A stretch of 64,000 nucleotides of DNA, taken from Saprospiraceae bacterium. Its GTDB lineage: Bacteria; Bacteroidota; Bacteroidia; Chitinophagales; Saprospiraceae. The stretch is taken from assembly GCA_020437105.1 (NCBI GenBank), contig JAGQWR010000091.1, positions 1-64,000 on the forward strand. Direction: 5' to 3'. Below, piece by piece: positions 19,401 through 26,050 of this stretch. The first letter of the stretch is position 1, and every line of letters starts with the position of its first letter. The position numbers were made by a program, and so were the translations under genes. The notes under the pieces are model-generated. The model had not been told where the DNA came from, ran no database searches, and worked only from the letters and a program-made list of their open reading frames with translations.

Positions 19401-19707
19401 TAAAGAGAATCTTTGATCCATCCGGTGAGAAGCGTGGCTGCACCTCAAAGGCTAATCCCTCGCGCAGTGGTTCTGCTTTGCCACCTTTTACAGGCATGCG
19501 ATAAATGTCTCCCAGCATATCAAACACAATGGTTTGACCGTCCGGACTCAAATCAAGATTCATCCAGGTGCCTTCCTGGGTGGTAAAGCTTACCTCCCGA
19601 ATATCACCAGGAGGATTGTTTACGTCCCATTTTTCCTTTTCCTGCGCATGTAGTAAACTGCTCCAGGAGCACAATAGACACATTAAAACCAGCTGGTGAA
19701 GTTTCAT
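16438..19707 (-). CDS. Secreted TolB-like propeller-amidohydrolase fusion protein
   Basis: 1089 residues from the ATG at 19707, which gives a clean signal peptide ending LLHAQ. Residues about 35-640 form repeated PD40/TolB-type blades (SPDGKKIVY..., FSPDGSKILFTSDAGG). Residues about 665-1060 form a metal-dependent amidohydrolase: KTIMPGMIDVHGHLGNF provides the HxH metal ligands, GVTTAHDPSS follows, and GSIKEGKLADLLVIDGNPL closes the fold. Such fusions are common in Bacteroidota and are annotated as amidohydrolase or peptidase-like, with substrate unknown. A longer frame to 19746 would add 13 residues before the signal peptide. It is the first gene of a unit with the amylase. Confidence 0.87.
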   Translation of the reverse strand: MKLHQLVLMCLLCSWSSLLHAQEKEKWDVNNPPGDIREVSFTTQEGTWMNLDLSPDGQTIVFDMLGDIYRMPVKGGKAEPLREGLAFEVQPRFSPDGSKILFTSDAGGGDNIWIMNSDGTDAHQVTEESFRLLNNATWRPDGQYFVARKHFTSQRSAGAGEMWMYHKTGGSGIQLTTRRNDQQDVNEPVFSPDGKYLYFSEDMYPGGFFQYNKDPNSQIYIIRRYDMETGELKDLIQGPGGAVRPQVSNDGKWLAFVRRVREKSVLFKYNLETGQQFPLFNGLSKDQQEAWAIFGVYTGYSWTPDDKHIIIWGGGKIWKVAVSDGSFTEIPFEVNATHYFNDLVRFDNPVFEETFTARAIRHAITSPDEKWLVFNAAGYLWKKQLPDGTPKRLTTGKDLEFEPAFSKDGKSLTYVSWNDETMGAIHTMDWASGTTKKITTEMGIYRTPAFSPDGKKIVYQKEGGNNHQGYTNCQEPGIYIIPTAGGEASLVTPQGAFPSFNADGSRVYYQTGGYLFGSLTKSFHSAKPDGTDSRKHFDGKYAQRFVISPDDQWIAWSELYKVYIAPMPAMGQAVGISADTKAVPVAQVARDAGINIHWSVDSKKLHWTLGEEYFTEELSDRFGFLEGAQDSLPPIDTVGLRIGLQLPSDKPEGQIVFTNARIITMEGNEIIENGDILVEGNVIKKVGASGSFRIPSTAKVYDCTGKTIMPGMIDVHGHLGNFRYGLSPQQQWEYHANLAYGVTTAHDPSSNSEMIFSQSEMIRAGNMVGPRLYSTGTILYGADGDFKAVINNLDDARSAIRRTKAYGAFSVKSYNQPRRDQRQQVIQAAKELHILVVPEGGSHFFHNMSMISDGHTGIEHNIPVAPLFNDVIQFWGATKTHNTPTLIVNYGGVNGEFYFYQTTNVWEEERLLNFTPRPVIDSRSRHRTMIPMEEYTNGHILVSESCTKLQNAGVNINLGAHGQLQGLGAHWELWMLTQGGMTNHQALKSATINGAVYLGMDKEIGSIKEGKLADLLVIDGNPLADIHDSKKIEFTMLNGRLYESETMNEVGNYDKKCLPFFFQKEGSGNAYPYYLQTSSHMAPSCSCQQ

Positions 19708-19800
19708 TATCGCTATATTTATTCTTTTAGGTAAACTGAGCCCCAAAAACAGGGTTCAAATATTTAGCAGAGCGAAATTAAGAAAAAGAAAGGAGGAGGT

Positions 19801-19925
19801 GGAGGTAGTTTGAGGGCTGTGCCCAGTTTAGAGTTTAAAGTTTAGAGTTGTCTTAGACGAATTAAACGGTATTACGATTTAAACGTTTTAAACGCGTTAA
19901 ACCTTCACGAAGCAAATTCAACATT
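19801..19925. repeat. Intergenic block with short TTAAACG direct repeats
   Basis: Between the amidohydrolase and DinB genes. TTAAACG occurs at 19862, 19879 and 19888, with TTAAACC at 19897; the last three are spaced exactly 9 bp. GTTTAGAG is repeated at about 19826-19846. The block contains the palindromes AAACGTTT and AACGCGTT. Its left end (GGAGGTAGTTTGAG, 19801-19814) and right end (AAATTCAACATT, 19914-19925) also occur at 8841-8854 and 9041-9052 around the other intergenic repeat. No coding potential is seen. Confidence 0.6.
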
Positions 19926-19939
19926 AAGAATTATTTCCA

Positions 19940-20464
19940 ATGTATTGGCAAAAACGATTTGAACAACTGGATAGCGAATTGGAACACTTGTTTCAGGATT
20001 TGGACAAATTCGACGAAAGTCGCTTAAACACGCCGCCTGGTCCGGAGAAATGGTCTGCCTTGCAAACGCTGGAGCATGTGTATCTGGTGGAAGATATGAC
20101 ACACCGGTATCTGGTCAAGAAGTTGGGATTTAACCCTACATTAAAGCCGGCAGATTTCATGACTGCCTTTCGGCGAATATTTTTGGTGTTGTACCTTAGA
20201 ACCCCCATCCCCTTCCCTGCGCCGAAACCTGTTGCGACAGATAAGTTTCCGGCAACCTCGGATTATGAGGAGTTGAAAAACCGGTTTCGGAGTCATAGGA
20301 AGTCTTTCAAGACATTTTTGGCTGGCATAGCTCCTGAAACAATGAATGCGCAGCTATATAACCACCTGGTAGTTGGCAGGTTAGATGGCAAGGGCATGCT
20401 TCTATTTTTGCAGGAGCATTTCAGACGTCACCGGAAACAGGCATTAAAAGCTGCTAAGCAATAA
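19940..20464 (+). CDS. DinB-like/DUF664 four-helix protein
   Basis: 174 residues. The start MYWQKRFEQLDSELEHLFQDLDKFDESRLNTPPGPEKWSALQTLEHVYLVEDM matches the DinB-like fold, with the metal-binding His of helix 2 in LEHVYLVE and a C-terminal EHFRRHRKQALKA that could supply the remaining His ligands. Members include thiol-dependent S-transferases such as bacillithiol transferase, but this one has no assigned reaction. It is a single gene overlapping the convergent transporter gene by 11 bp. Confidence 0.8.
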   Translation: MYWQKRFEQLDSELEHLFQDLDKFDESRLNTPPGPEKWSALQTLEHVYLVEDMTHRYLVKKLGFNPTLKPADFMTAFRRIFLVLYLRTPIPFPAPKPVATDKFPATSDYEELKNRFRSHRKSFKTFLAGIAPETMNAQLYNHLVVGRLDGKGMLLFLQEHFRRHRKQALKAAKQ

Positions 20465-21752
20465 TCCCAGCAATTGTAGCTGTAAGCAAACAGGCTATTG
20501 TACCTCCGATAAGGGCTTTAATACCTAATTCAGTCAGGTTTTTCCGTTGTCCCGGTGCCAGCGCACTGATTCCGCCAATCTGGATGCCAATAGAGGCAAA
20601 ATTGGCAAATCCGCAAAGGGCATAGGTGGCAATAATCATGGTTTTTGGTTGCAGCACAATGCCCAGGTTCCGGAAGTTTTGGAATTCGGCGTAAGCCACA
20701 AATTCATTGATCACTGTTTTTTGTCCGAGCAACTGCCCCATAATGAGGATGTCGTCTCCGGGGGTACCGATTAACCAGGCGAAAGGCGCAAAGATCAAGC
20801 CAAGAATGTATGTAAAGCTTAGCCCCTGAAAGCGGCCGTCTGTGGCAGCAATGATTGGCTCATTGAGGTTAAACCATTCACCCGGGCCATAAATCAGCAT
20901 TTGGTTAGCCATATAAACTACTGAAATAAAGACCAGCAACATCGCGCCTACATTGATCGCGAGTTTTAGTCCGTCTGTGGTCCCTTTTGAAATGGCATCC
21001 AGTAGGTTATTTCCCACATCGCCACTCATTTGCAGTTCGTCTTTTCCAATTTCTTTTTCCGTTTCCGGGAAGAGCATCTTGGCAGCCAGAATTGCGGCAG
21101 GCGCTGAAATGATGGAAGCCGTCAATAAATGTTTGGCAAAGAAGGCTTGGGATTCGGCGCTGTCTCCACCCAGGAATTCTATAAATGCTGCAAATACTCC
21201 GCCGGCAATAGTGGCCATACCACCTGTCATCAGGCAGAGGATTTCGGAGCGCGACATATTTTCCAGATAAGGTTTTACAACCAGTGGGGCTTCAGTTTGG
21301 CCGATAAAGACATTCGCAGCAGCAGCCAGACTCTCCGGCCCGGTCAGGCCCATGGAGCGACTCATCACCCAGGCAGCAGCTTTGATAATGACCTGAAGAA
21401 TTCCAAAATAGTAAAGGATCGCTGTGATAGCAGAGAAGAAAACGATTGTAGGCAGAATCCGAAAGGCAAAGGTCGCACCGATGCTCTGGCTGTCAACCAA
21501 GGAGCCAAATAAGAACTTGGCGCCCGATTCTGTAAAGCCAAGCAGCACCACAAAACCCTTTGCGATACCATCAAAGACGCCACTGATAAAGGGCACCTTC
21601 AGGATCAACAAGGCCAGGACAATTTGAAGTACCAGTCCGACACTCACCAAGCGCCAATTGATGGCTTTTCGATCAGTGCTAAGCAAATAGCAAATGAGGA
21701 TTAAAACGGCGATACCCAAGGCACCTCTACTGAGATCGATTAAAAAGGACAT
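20454..21752 (-). CDS. Concentrative nucleoside transporter (NupC/CNT family)
   Basis: 432 residues from the ATG at 21752, giving MSFLIDLSRGALGIAVLILICYLLS. About 10 hydrophobic segments are visible. CNT hallmarks: GTPGDDILIMGQLLGQKTVINEFVAY, FGNFASIGIQIGGIS-like GFANFASIGIQIGGIS, and FIGQTEAPLVVKPYLENMSRSEI. It imports nucleosides with Na+ or H+. The longer frame to 21776 adds eight residues upstream of the family start and would run through the putative promoter box. It lies downstream of the pdhB terminator and is transcribed alone. Confidence 0.92.
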   Translation of the reverse strand: MSFLIDLSRGALGIAVLILICYLLSTDRKAINWRLVSVGLVLQIVLALLILKVPFISGVFDGIAKGFVVLLGFTESGAKFLFGSLVDSQSIGATFAFRILPTIVFFSAITAILYYFGILQVIIKAAAWVMSRSMGLTGPESLAAAANVFIGQTEAPLVVKPYLENMSRSEILCLMTGGMATIAGGVFAAFIEFLGGDSAESQAFFAKHLLTASIISAPAAILAAKMLFPETEKEIGKDELQMSGDVGNNLLDAISKGTTDGLKLAINVGAMLLVFISVVYMANQMLIYGPGEWFNLNEPIIAATDGRFQGLSFTYILGLIFAPFAWLIGTPGDDILIMGQLLGQKTVINEFVAYAEFQNFRNLGIVLQPKTMIIATYALCGFANFASIGIQIGGISALAPGQRKNLTELGIKALIGGTIACLLTATIAGIIA

Positions 21753-21773
21753 AGCGTGTTGTTTGGCTCCGAC

Positions 21774-21781
21774 CAAATGTA
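21774..21781 (-). promoter_or_regulatory. Bacteroidota -7 box (TACATTTG) for the nucleoside transporter
   Basis: The minus strand reads TACATTTG, a full TAnnTTTG match, 21 bases before the ATG at 21752. It supports that start over the longer frame. Confidence 0.45.
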
Positions 21782-21860
21782 GTAAAAAAAGACTGATTGG
21801 CTTTCTTACTTTTTTGTGGCTGCGTTCAATAGCTGGAAATTCTGTTAGCCACCCAAACGA

Positions 21861-21894
21861 AAAAAGGGGGAGAACTATCGCTCTCCCCCTTTTT
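21861..21894 (-). terminator. Rho-independent terminator after pdhB
   Basis: A 12-bp stem pairs 21861-21872 (AAAAAGGGGGAG) with 21883-21894, loop of 10. Read on the minus strand it ends in a T run, 25 bp after the pdhB stop, and separates pdhB from the nucleoside transporter gene. Confidence 0.85.
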
Positions 21895-21918
21895 AAAACT
21901 TTTAAAATTGTAGAAAAC

Positions 21919-22905
21919 CTACGCTTTCATATACATCACTTCTTTTACCGCTTTAATGATTTTTGTCGGATTTGGCATGAAAGCATCCACCAGTGTAGGT
22001 GCATAAGCCATAGCCACATCCGGACTGTTTACCCGAATAATCGGGGCATCCAGATAATCAAAAGCATATTTTTGGGTGATATAGGTAACCTCAGCAGAAA
22101 TACCGGCAAACGGCCAGGATTCATCTACAACAACCAGACGGTTTGTTTTTTTGACTGAGTCAATGATTGCCTGATGATCCATCGGACGAATCGTACGCAG
22201 GTCGATTACTTCGGCAGAGATGCCTTCTTTTTCTAATTCTTCTGCAGCCGCCAGACACTCCAGTACCATTTTGTTGAAAGAGACCAGGGTTACATCGGTA
22301 CCACTGCGGCGAACGGCAGCTTTCCCAATTTCTACCAGATACTCTCCTTCCGGAACCAGGCCTTTATGTCCGTATAGAATCTCAGACTCCATCACACAAA
22401 CAGGATCCTCATCGCGGATTGCTGCTTTCATAAGTCCTTTGGCATCCTTCGGGTCTATACAGGAAATCACCTTTAGACCAGGGGTATTCCCTAACCAGCT
22501 TTCGAAGGTTTGGGAGTGCTGTTGAGCCAATTGCCCGGCCGCACCTGATGGTCCGCGAAAAACGATAGGACACCGGAACTGGCCGGCAGACTGGGAAACT
22601 GTTTTGGCGGCATTGTTTACAATCTGGTCAAAGGCTAAAACTGCAAAATTCCAGGTCATAAACTCCACAATCGGACGAAGTCCGTTCATGGCTGCACCAA
22701 CGCCGATACCTGCAAATCCCAGTTCTGCAATCGGAGTATCAATGACCCGCTTCGGACCAAATTCATCCAACATGCCCTTACTTACTTTGTAAGCACCGTT
22801 GTATTCAGCTACCTCTTCGCCCATCAAAAAGACAGATTCGTCACGCCGCATCTCTTCAGACATGGCTTCCCGTAGGGCGTCGCGCAAGGTTAATTCTCTA
22901 TCCAT
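21919..22905 (-). CDS. pdhB: Pyruvate dehydrogenase E1 component beta subunit
   Basis: 328 residues from the ATG at 22905 (the frame runs on to a TTG at 22914). MDRELTLRDALREAMSEEMRRDESVFLMGEEVAEYNGAYKVSKGML is the standard E1-beta start; the ThDP-side Glu lies in the GEEVAEY segment. ADVTLVSFNKMVLECL and VVVDESWPFAGI mark the C-terminal transketolase-like domain. With E1-alpha it decarboxylates pyruvate and passes the acetyl group to E2. The E1-alpha and E2 genes are not in the window, but lpdA (E3) is 3.1 kb away. A branched-chain 2-oxo acid dehydrogenase is the alternative; the sequence reads more like PDH. Confidence 0.9.
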   Translation of the reverse strand: MDRELTLRDALREAMSEEMRRDESVFLMGEEVAEYNGAYKVSKGMLDEFGPKRVIDTPIAELGFAGIGVGAAMNGLRPIVEFMTWNFAVLAFDQIVNNAAKTVSQSAGQFRCPIVFRGPSGAAGQLAQQHSQTFESWLGNTPGLKVISCIDPKDAKGLMKAAIRDEDPVCVMESEILYGHKGLVPEGEYLVEIGKAAVRRSGTDVTLVSFNKMVLECLAAAEELEKEGISAEVIDLRTIRPMDHQAIIDSVKKTNRLVVVDESWPFAGISAEVTYITQKYAFDYLDAPIIRVNSPDVAMAYAPTLVDAFMPNPTKIIKAVKEVMYMKA

Positions 22906-22941
22906 TAGAAACAATTATTTATCAGATGATGGTCAGGGCCA

Positions 22942-22949
22942 CAAATTTA
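22942..22949 (-). promoter_or_regulatory. Bacteroidota -7 box (TAAATTTG) for pdhB
   Basis: The minus strand reads TAAATTTG, 36 bases before the pdhB ATG, inside the 63-bp gap to gdhA. It suggests pdhB can be transcribed on its own. Confidence 0.4.
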
Positions 22950-22968
22950 GAAAAAATCCCTGGATAGA

Positions 22969-24333
22969 TTACACGATACCCTGTGCAATCAGTGCATCAG
23001 CTACCCGAACAAATCCACCGATGTTTGCACCCTTAACATAATCCACATAACCGTCTGATCCTTTTCCGTAAGAAACACACTGCTCATGGATGTCTTTCAT
23101 AATTTCTTTGAGGCGGGAATCCACCTCGGCTCTGTCCCAGGAAATCCGCAAACTATTTTGGCTCATTTCCAGTCCGGAGGTAGCTACACCACCAGCATTG
23201 GAAACTTTTCCGGGTGAATACAAAATCCGCGCATTCAGAAAAACCCGCACGCCATCTACATCCGTAGGCATATTTGCGCCTTCTCCTACACCAATCACCC
23301 CATTGTTTACCAACATCTTGGCTTCCTTTTCGGTGATTTCATTTTGAGTCGCACTTGGGAAAGCTAAGTCACAAGGAATGCTCCAGGGTTCGCCCTTTTC
23401 AATGTATTCTGCGCCAAATTTATCTGCGTACTCCTTAATTCTGCCCCGGCGTACATTCTTTAACTCCATGATCCACTCCAATTTTTCAGTATCAATACCA
23501 TCTTTATCGATGATCATACCGGAGGAGTCGGACATGGTGATCACTTTACCACCCAGTTCAATTAATTTTTCAACTGTAAACTGCGCTACATTGCCAGAAC
23601 CTGAAACCACGCAGGTTTTGCCATTTATAGAATCCCCTTTCGTAGCAAGCATATTTTGCATGAAATACACATTGCCATACCCGGTGGCTTCTGGTCGGAG
23701 CCGGCTTCCGCCGAAAGGAAATCCTTTACCGGTTAATACACCGGTATGCTCATTGCGCAATTTTTTGTACATCCCAAACATGTAACCTACTTCCCGTCCG
23801 CCTACACCAATATCGCCGGCGGGCACATCGGTATCCGGACCAATATGTCGGTATAACTCGGTCATGAAAGCCTGGCAGAAGGCCATTACTTCCCGATCGG
23901 ACTTACCCTTGGGATCAAAATCCGAACCACCTTTACCACCACCCATAGGCAGTGTGGTGAGGCTGTTTTTGAAGATCTGCTCAAAGCCCAAAAACTTCAG
24001 GATGCTGATATTAACGGTGGGATGAAAACGCAGTCCGCCTTTATAGGGGCCAATCGCATTATTAAATTGTACCCGATAACCCCGGTTAACCTGTATTTCG
24101 CCTTTATCGTCCATCCAACATACCCGAAAGCTAATAGCCCGATCAGGCTCGGTGAGCCGTTCCATCAGTTTATAACCCTGGTATTTAGGATTTTCCTGGA
24201 TAAAAGGAATGATTACTTCCGCAAACTCCTGAACAGCCTGATGAAATTCGGTTTGGCCAGGATTACGTTTGATAAGTTGCTTCATAAATTGGTGCACCAA
24301 TTCTTCTGAAGCAACAGCTAGGTTGGTAGTCAT
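22969..24333 (-). CDS. gdhA: NADP-type hexameric glutamate dehydrogenase
   Basis: 454 residues, the usual length for the hexameric small class. FNNAIGPYKGGLRFHPTVN is the substrate site, PMGGGKGGSDFDPKGKSD carries the catalytic Lys134, and VVSGSGNVAQFTVEKL is the dinucleotide fold; LFPSATQNE-type and GVGEGANMPTDVD motifs are present. It aminates 2-oxoglutarate with ammonia, or works in reverse. NADP preference is inferred from overall similarity to the assimilatory enzymes and was not tested. It is flanked by folE upstream and pdhB downstream on the same strand. Confidence 0.93.
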   Translation of the reverse strand: MTTNLAVASEELVHQFMKQLIKRNPGQTEFHQAVQEFAEVIIPFIQENPKYQGYKLMERLTEPDRAISFRVCWMDDKGEIQVNRGYRVQFNNAIGPYKGGLRFHPTVNISILKFLGFEQIFKNSLTTLPMGGGKGGSDFDPKGKSDREVMAFCQAFMTELYRHIGPDTDVPAGDIGVGGREVGYMFGMYKKLRNEHTGVLTGKGFPFGGSRLRPEATGYGNVYFMQNMLATKGDSINGKTCVVSGSGNVAQFTVEKLIELGGKVITMSDSSGMIIDKDGIDTEKLEWIMELKNVRRGRIKEYADKFGAEYIEKGEPWSIPCDLAFPSATQNEITEKEAKMLVNNGVIGVGEGANMPTDVDGVRVFLNARILYSPGKVSNAGGVATSGLEMSQNSLRISWDRAEVDSRLKEIMKDIHEQCVSYGKGSDGYVDYVKGANIGGFVRVADALIAQGIV

Positions 24334-24416
24334 GCTTTGATTTTATTCGCCGAAAAAATAATTTCGGTCTGGTTTAGTTAGGTAATCAGACAAAGTTTTA
24401 TTTGCCTGTTATAGCC

Positions 24417-24424
24417 CAAAGCTA
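24417..24424 (-). promoter_or_regulatory. Possible -7 box (TAGCTTTG) upstream of gdhA
   Basis: A full TAnnTTTG match on the minus strand in the folE-gdhA gap, but 83 bases before the gdhA ATG, so it would imply a long leader. Weaker than the other boxes. Confidence 0.25.
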
Positions 24425-24439
24425 AGGCTTTTCTACTTT

Positions 24440-25138
24440 TTAAATTCTGGAAATAGCGTTTAAAAACTCGGATTTAACCGATTCATTCAAAAACCTTCCT
24501 CCAAAATCTGAAGTAATGGTTGAACAACCCTGGTGTTCTACCCCACGTGCTTCTACGCACAGGTGTTTGGCATCGATATAAACTGCTACGTCCTGCGTGT
24601 CCAGAATTTCCTGCAATGCTTTGGAAATTTGGATGGTTAGTCGTTCCTGCAGTTGGGGTCTTCGCGCGTAAAATTCTACAATGCGATTAAGTTTAGATAG
24701 GCCAATCACTTTACCGGAAGAAAAATAGGCAATATGTGCTACGCCCTGAATGGGCAGAAAATGGTGCTCACAAGTGGATTGCACGCGGATATTGCGTTCA
24801 ATCAACATATTGCGGTATTGGTACTTGTTTTCAAAGGAAGTAATCTGCGGGCTATTTGCCGGATTCAGGCCCGAAAAAATTTCCTGCACATACATTTTAG
24901 CGACGCGCTTTGGTGTGTCTTGCAGGCTGTCGTCTGTCATGTCTAATCCCAGAATCTCCATGATCTCCCGAAAATGGCCGGCGATGCGTTTCATTTTCTG
25001 AGCATCTGATAGATCAAATGCATCCGGGCGGAGGGGTGACTGGATCATGGGTTCTATATCTGTTATCTTAACTCCGTTTATTATTTCTTTTGTGTTGCCA
25101 GTGGCAAGCATTCCATTTATTCCTTCCTTAGTTTTCAT
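24440..25138 (-). CDS. folE: GTP cyclohydrolase I
   Basis: 232 residues. Converts GTP to dihydroneopterin triphosphate, the first step of tetrahydrofolate or pterin synthesis. STCEHHFLPIQGVAHIAYFSSGKVIGLSKLNRIVEFYARRPQLQERLT and KHLCVEARGVEHQGCSTITS contain the zinc ligands (Cys of CEHH, its His, and Cys of KHLC) and the GTP-binding residues. The first 45 residues are a variable N-terminal extension; a second ATG ten codons in is possible. Divergent from the lipoprotein gene at 25224. Confidence 0.94.
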   Translation of the reverse strand: MKTKEGINGMLATGNTKEIINGVKITDIEPMIQSPLRPDAFDLSDAQKMKRIAGHFREIMEILGLDMTDDSLQDTPKRVAKMYVQEIFSGLNPANSPQITSFENKYQYRNMLIERNIRVQSTCEHHFLPIQGVAHIAYFSSGKVIGLSKLNRIVEFYARRPQLQERLTIQISKALQEILDTQDVAVYIDAKHLCVEARGVEHQGCSTITSDFGGRFLNESVKSEFLNAISRI

Positions 25139-25223
25139 CGGAATTGCTGTAAGTTTGTCTCAGTGAAATAGAATATTCGGATTAGAAACACTAAGTATCA
25201 ATCTTTGTTTAACCGTATAACTA

Positions 25224-25727
25224 ATGTTGAAACATTTATTCTTTATTTGCCTGCTTTCAACAAGTCTGTGGCAATGCTCCAATTCAAGTGACGACGCTTG
25301 TCGCTATGGGAAACCAAAACCCATTTTTTCGGATGAAATGGCTGGTGTTGTTAGTCATTCATTTTTACAGGAAGGCCAGGAAGGCAATGAACAGATCAGG
25401 TTGCAAAGTGGTCTGGAGGTAGAAATTTATCAAACAGGTTGCGATGCGATTAAACAGGAGTTTCGATTCACCCTCCAGGATCTTCCTCCTACTCAACCGG
25501 ATGCCTTTTGGATATCAGCTGCGGCAGCCTGTTTTATTGAATTATCAACATTGGAAGCCGATCCGATTATTTTCAGTCAGTACGCACAAGCTATTCAGCA
25601 GTATGCACCCAATTTTATTTTAGGAGAACAGGCAGAACTTGCAACCGGATTTTATATGATGATTGATGGCATTAAAATGGGAGGCGAGGGCCTGCTGAGG
25701 GTAGTTTTTCAATCTACTAAAGAATAA
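25224..25727 (+). CDS. Small lipoprotein of unknown function
   Basis: 167 residues with an N-terminal signal and lipobox (LWQC, acylated Cys18), then a compact mixed alpha/beta domain with Cys26, Cys73 and Cys103, so a disulfide is possible. No family recognised. The sequence alternates hydrophobic and polar residues and includes a glycine-rich C-terminal end (GIKMGGEGLLRVVF). It is a lone gene between folE (divergent) and the leader of lpdA. Confidence 0.8.
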   Translation: MLKHLFFICLLSTSLWQCSNSSDDACRYGKPKPIFSDEMAGVVSHSFLQEGQEGNEQIRLQSGLEVEIYQTGCDAIKQEFRFTLQDLPPTQPDAFWISAAAACFIELSTLEADPIIFSQYAQAIQQYAPNFILGEQAELATGFYMMIDGIKMGGEGLLRVVFQSTKE

Positions 25728-25863
25728 ACTCCCTATCTTTTCTTTGTTTGATCGGGTTGTTTTTTTACCTTCGGCTTAGACACGGAAATTAGGATAGCGG
25801 AATTCATTCCCTCCCCAGGGTACAATCCTTTTCAAAACAAGCATGGCAATTTATCACTTGAAT

Positions 25864-25881
25864 ACTGGTTTATAAATCAGT
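25864..25881. promoter_or_regulatory. 18-bp palindrome, possible operator
   Basis: ACTGGTTTATAAATCAGT pairs along its full length with a single G-T pair, i.e. two 9-base half-sites with no spacer. That looks more like a dimer-binding site than an RNA hairpin. It lies about 170 bp upstream of lpdA and 137 bp after the lipoprotein gene. Confidence 0.3.
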
Positions 25882-25923
25882 ACTTCGATCAGTATATAAA
25901 GATTTATTGAGTATCAGTAAGTT

Positions 25924-25966
25924 AGCAAGTTCCTGCTCCTTCGGGTGTAGGAACTTCGCTTTTTTT
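25924..25966 (+). terminator. Terminator-like hairpin after the lipoprotein gene / in the lpdA leader
   Basis: The stem AAGTTCCT (25927-25934) pairs with AGGAACTT (25948-25955, approximate), flanked by AGC/GCT, and is followed directly by a T7 run at 25960-25966. It would end plus-strand transcripts either from the lipoprotein gene 200 bp upstream or from a promoter nearer lpdA. Confidence 0.7.
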
Positions 25967-25995
25967 AGGATTACCTGTTTGTGCCAACAACTTTT

Positions 25996-26003
25996 TATAT
26001 TTG
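25996..26003 (+). promoter_or_regulatory. Bacteroidota -7 box (TATATTTG) for lpdA
   Basis: A full TAnnTTTG match 47 bases before the lpdA ATG. A TTTG at 25978-25981 lies 14 bp upstream, shorter than the usual spacing. It lies downstream of the hairpin at 25924-25966, so it would start lpdA mRNA after the terminator. Confidence 0.45.
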
Positions 26004-26050
26004 CGCCAGTTTTTACTCAGAGAACATTTTTTTATTACTTGAAATTGTAA

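Larger units (their letters stand above)
25728..26050 (+). other. 323-bp intergenic region upstream of lpdA
   Basis: Contains no gene I can support. Three elements stand out, each listed separately: a near-perfect 18-bp palindrome at 25864-25881, a terminator-like hairpin at 25924-25966 and a -7 box at 25996-26003. The stretch 25728-25860 shows nothing clear. Confidence 0.6.
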
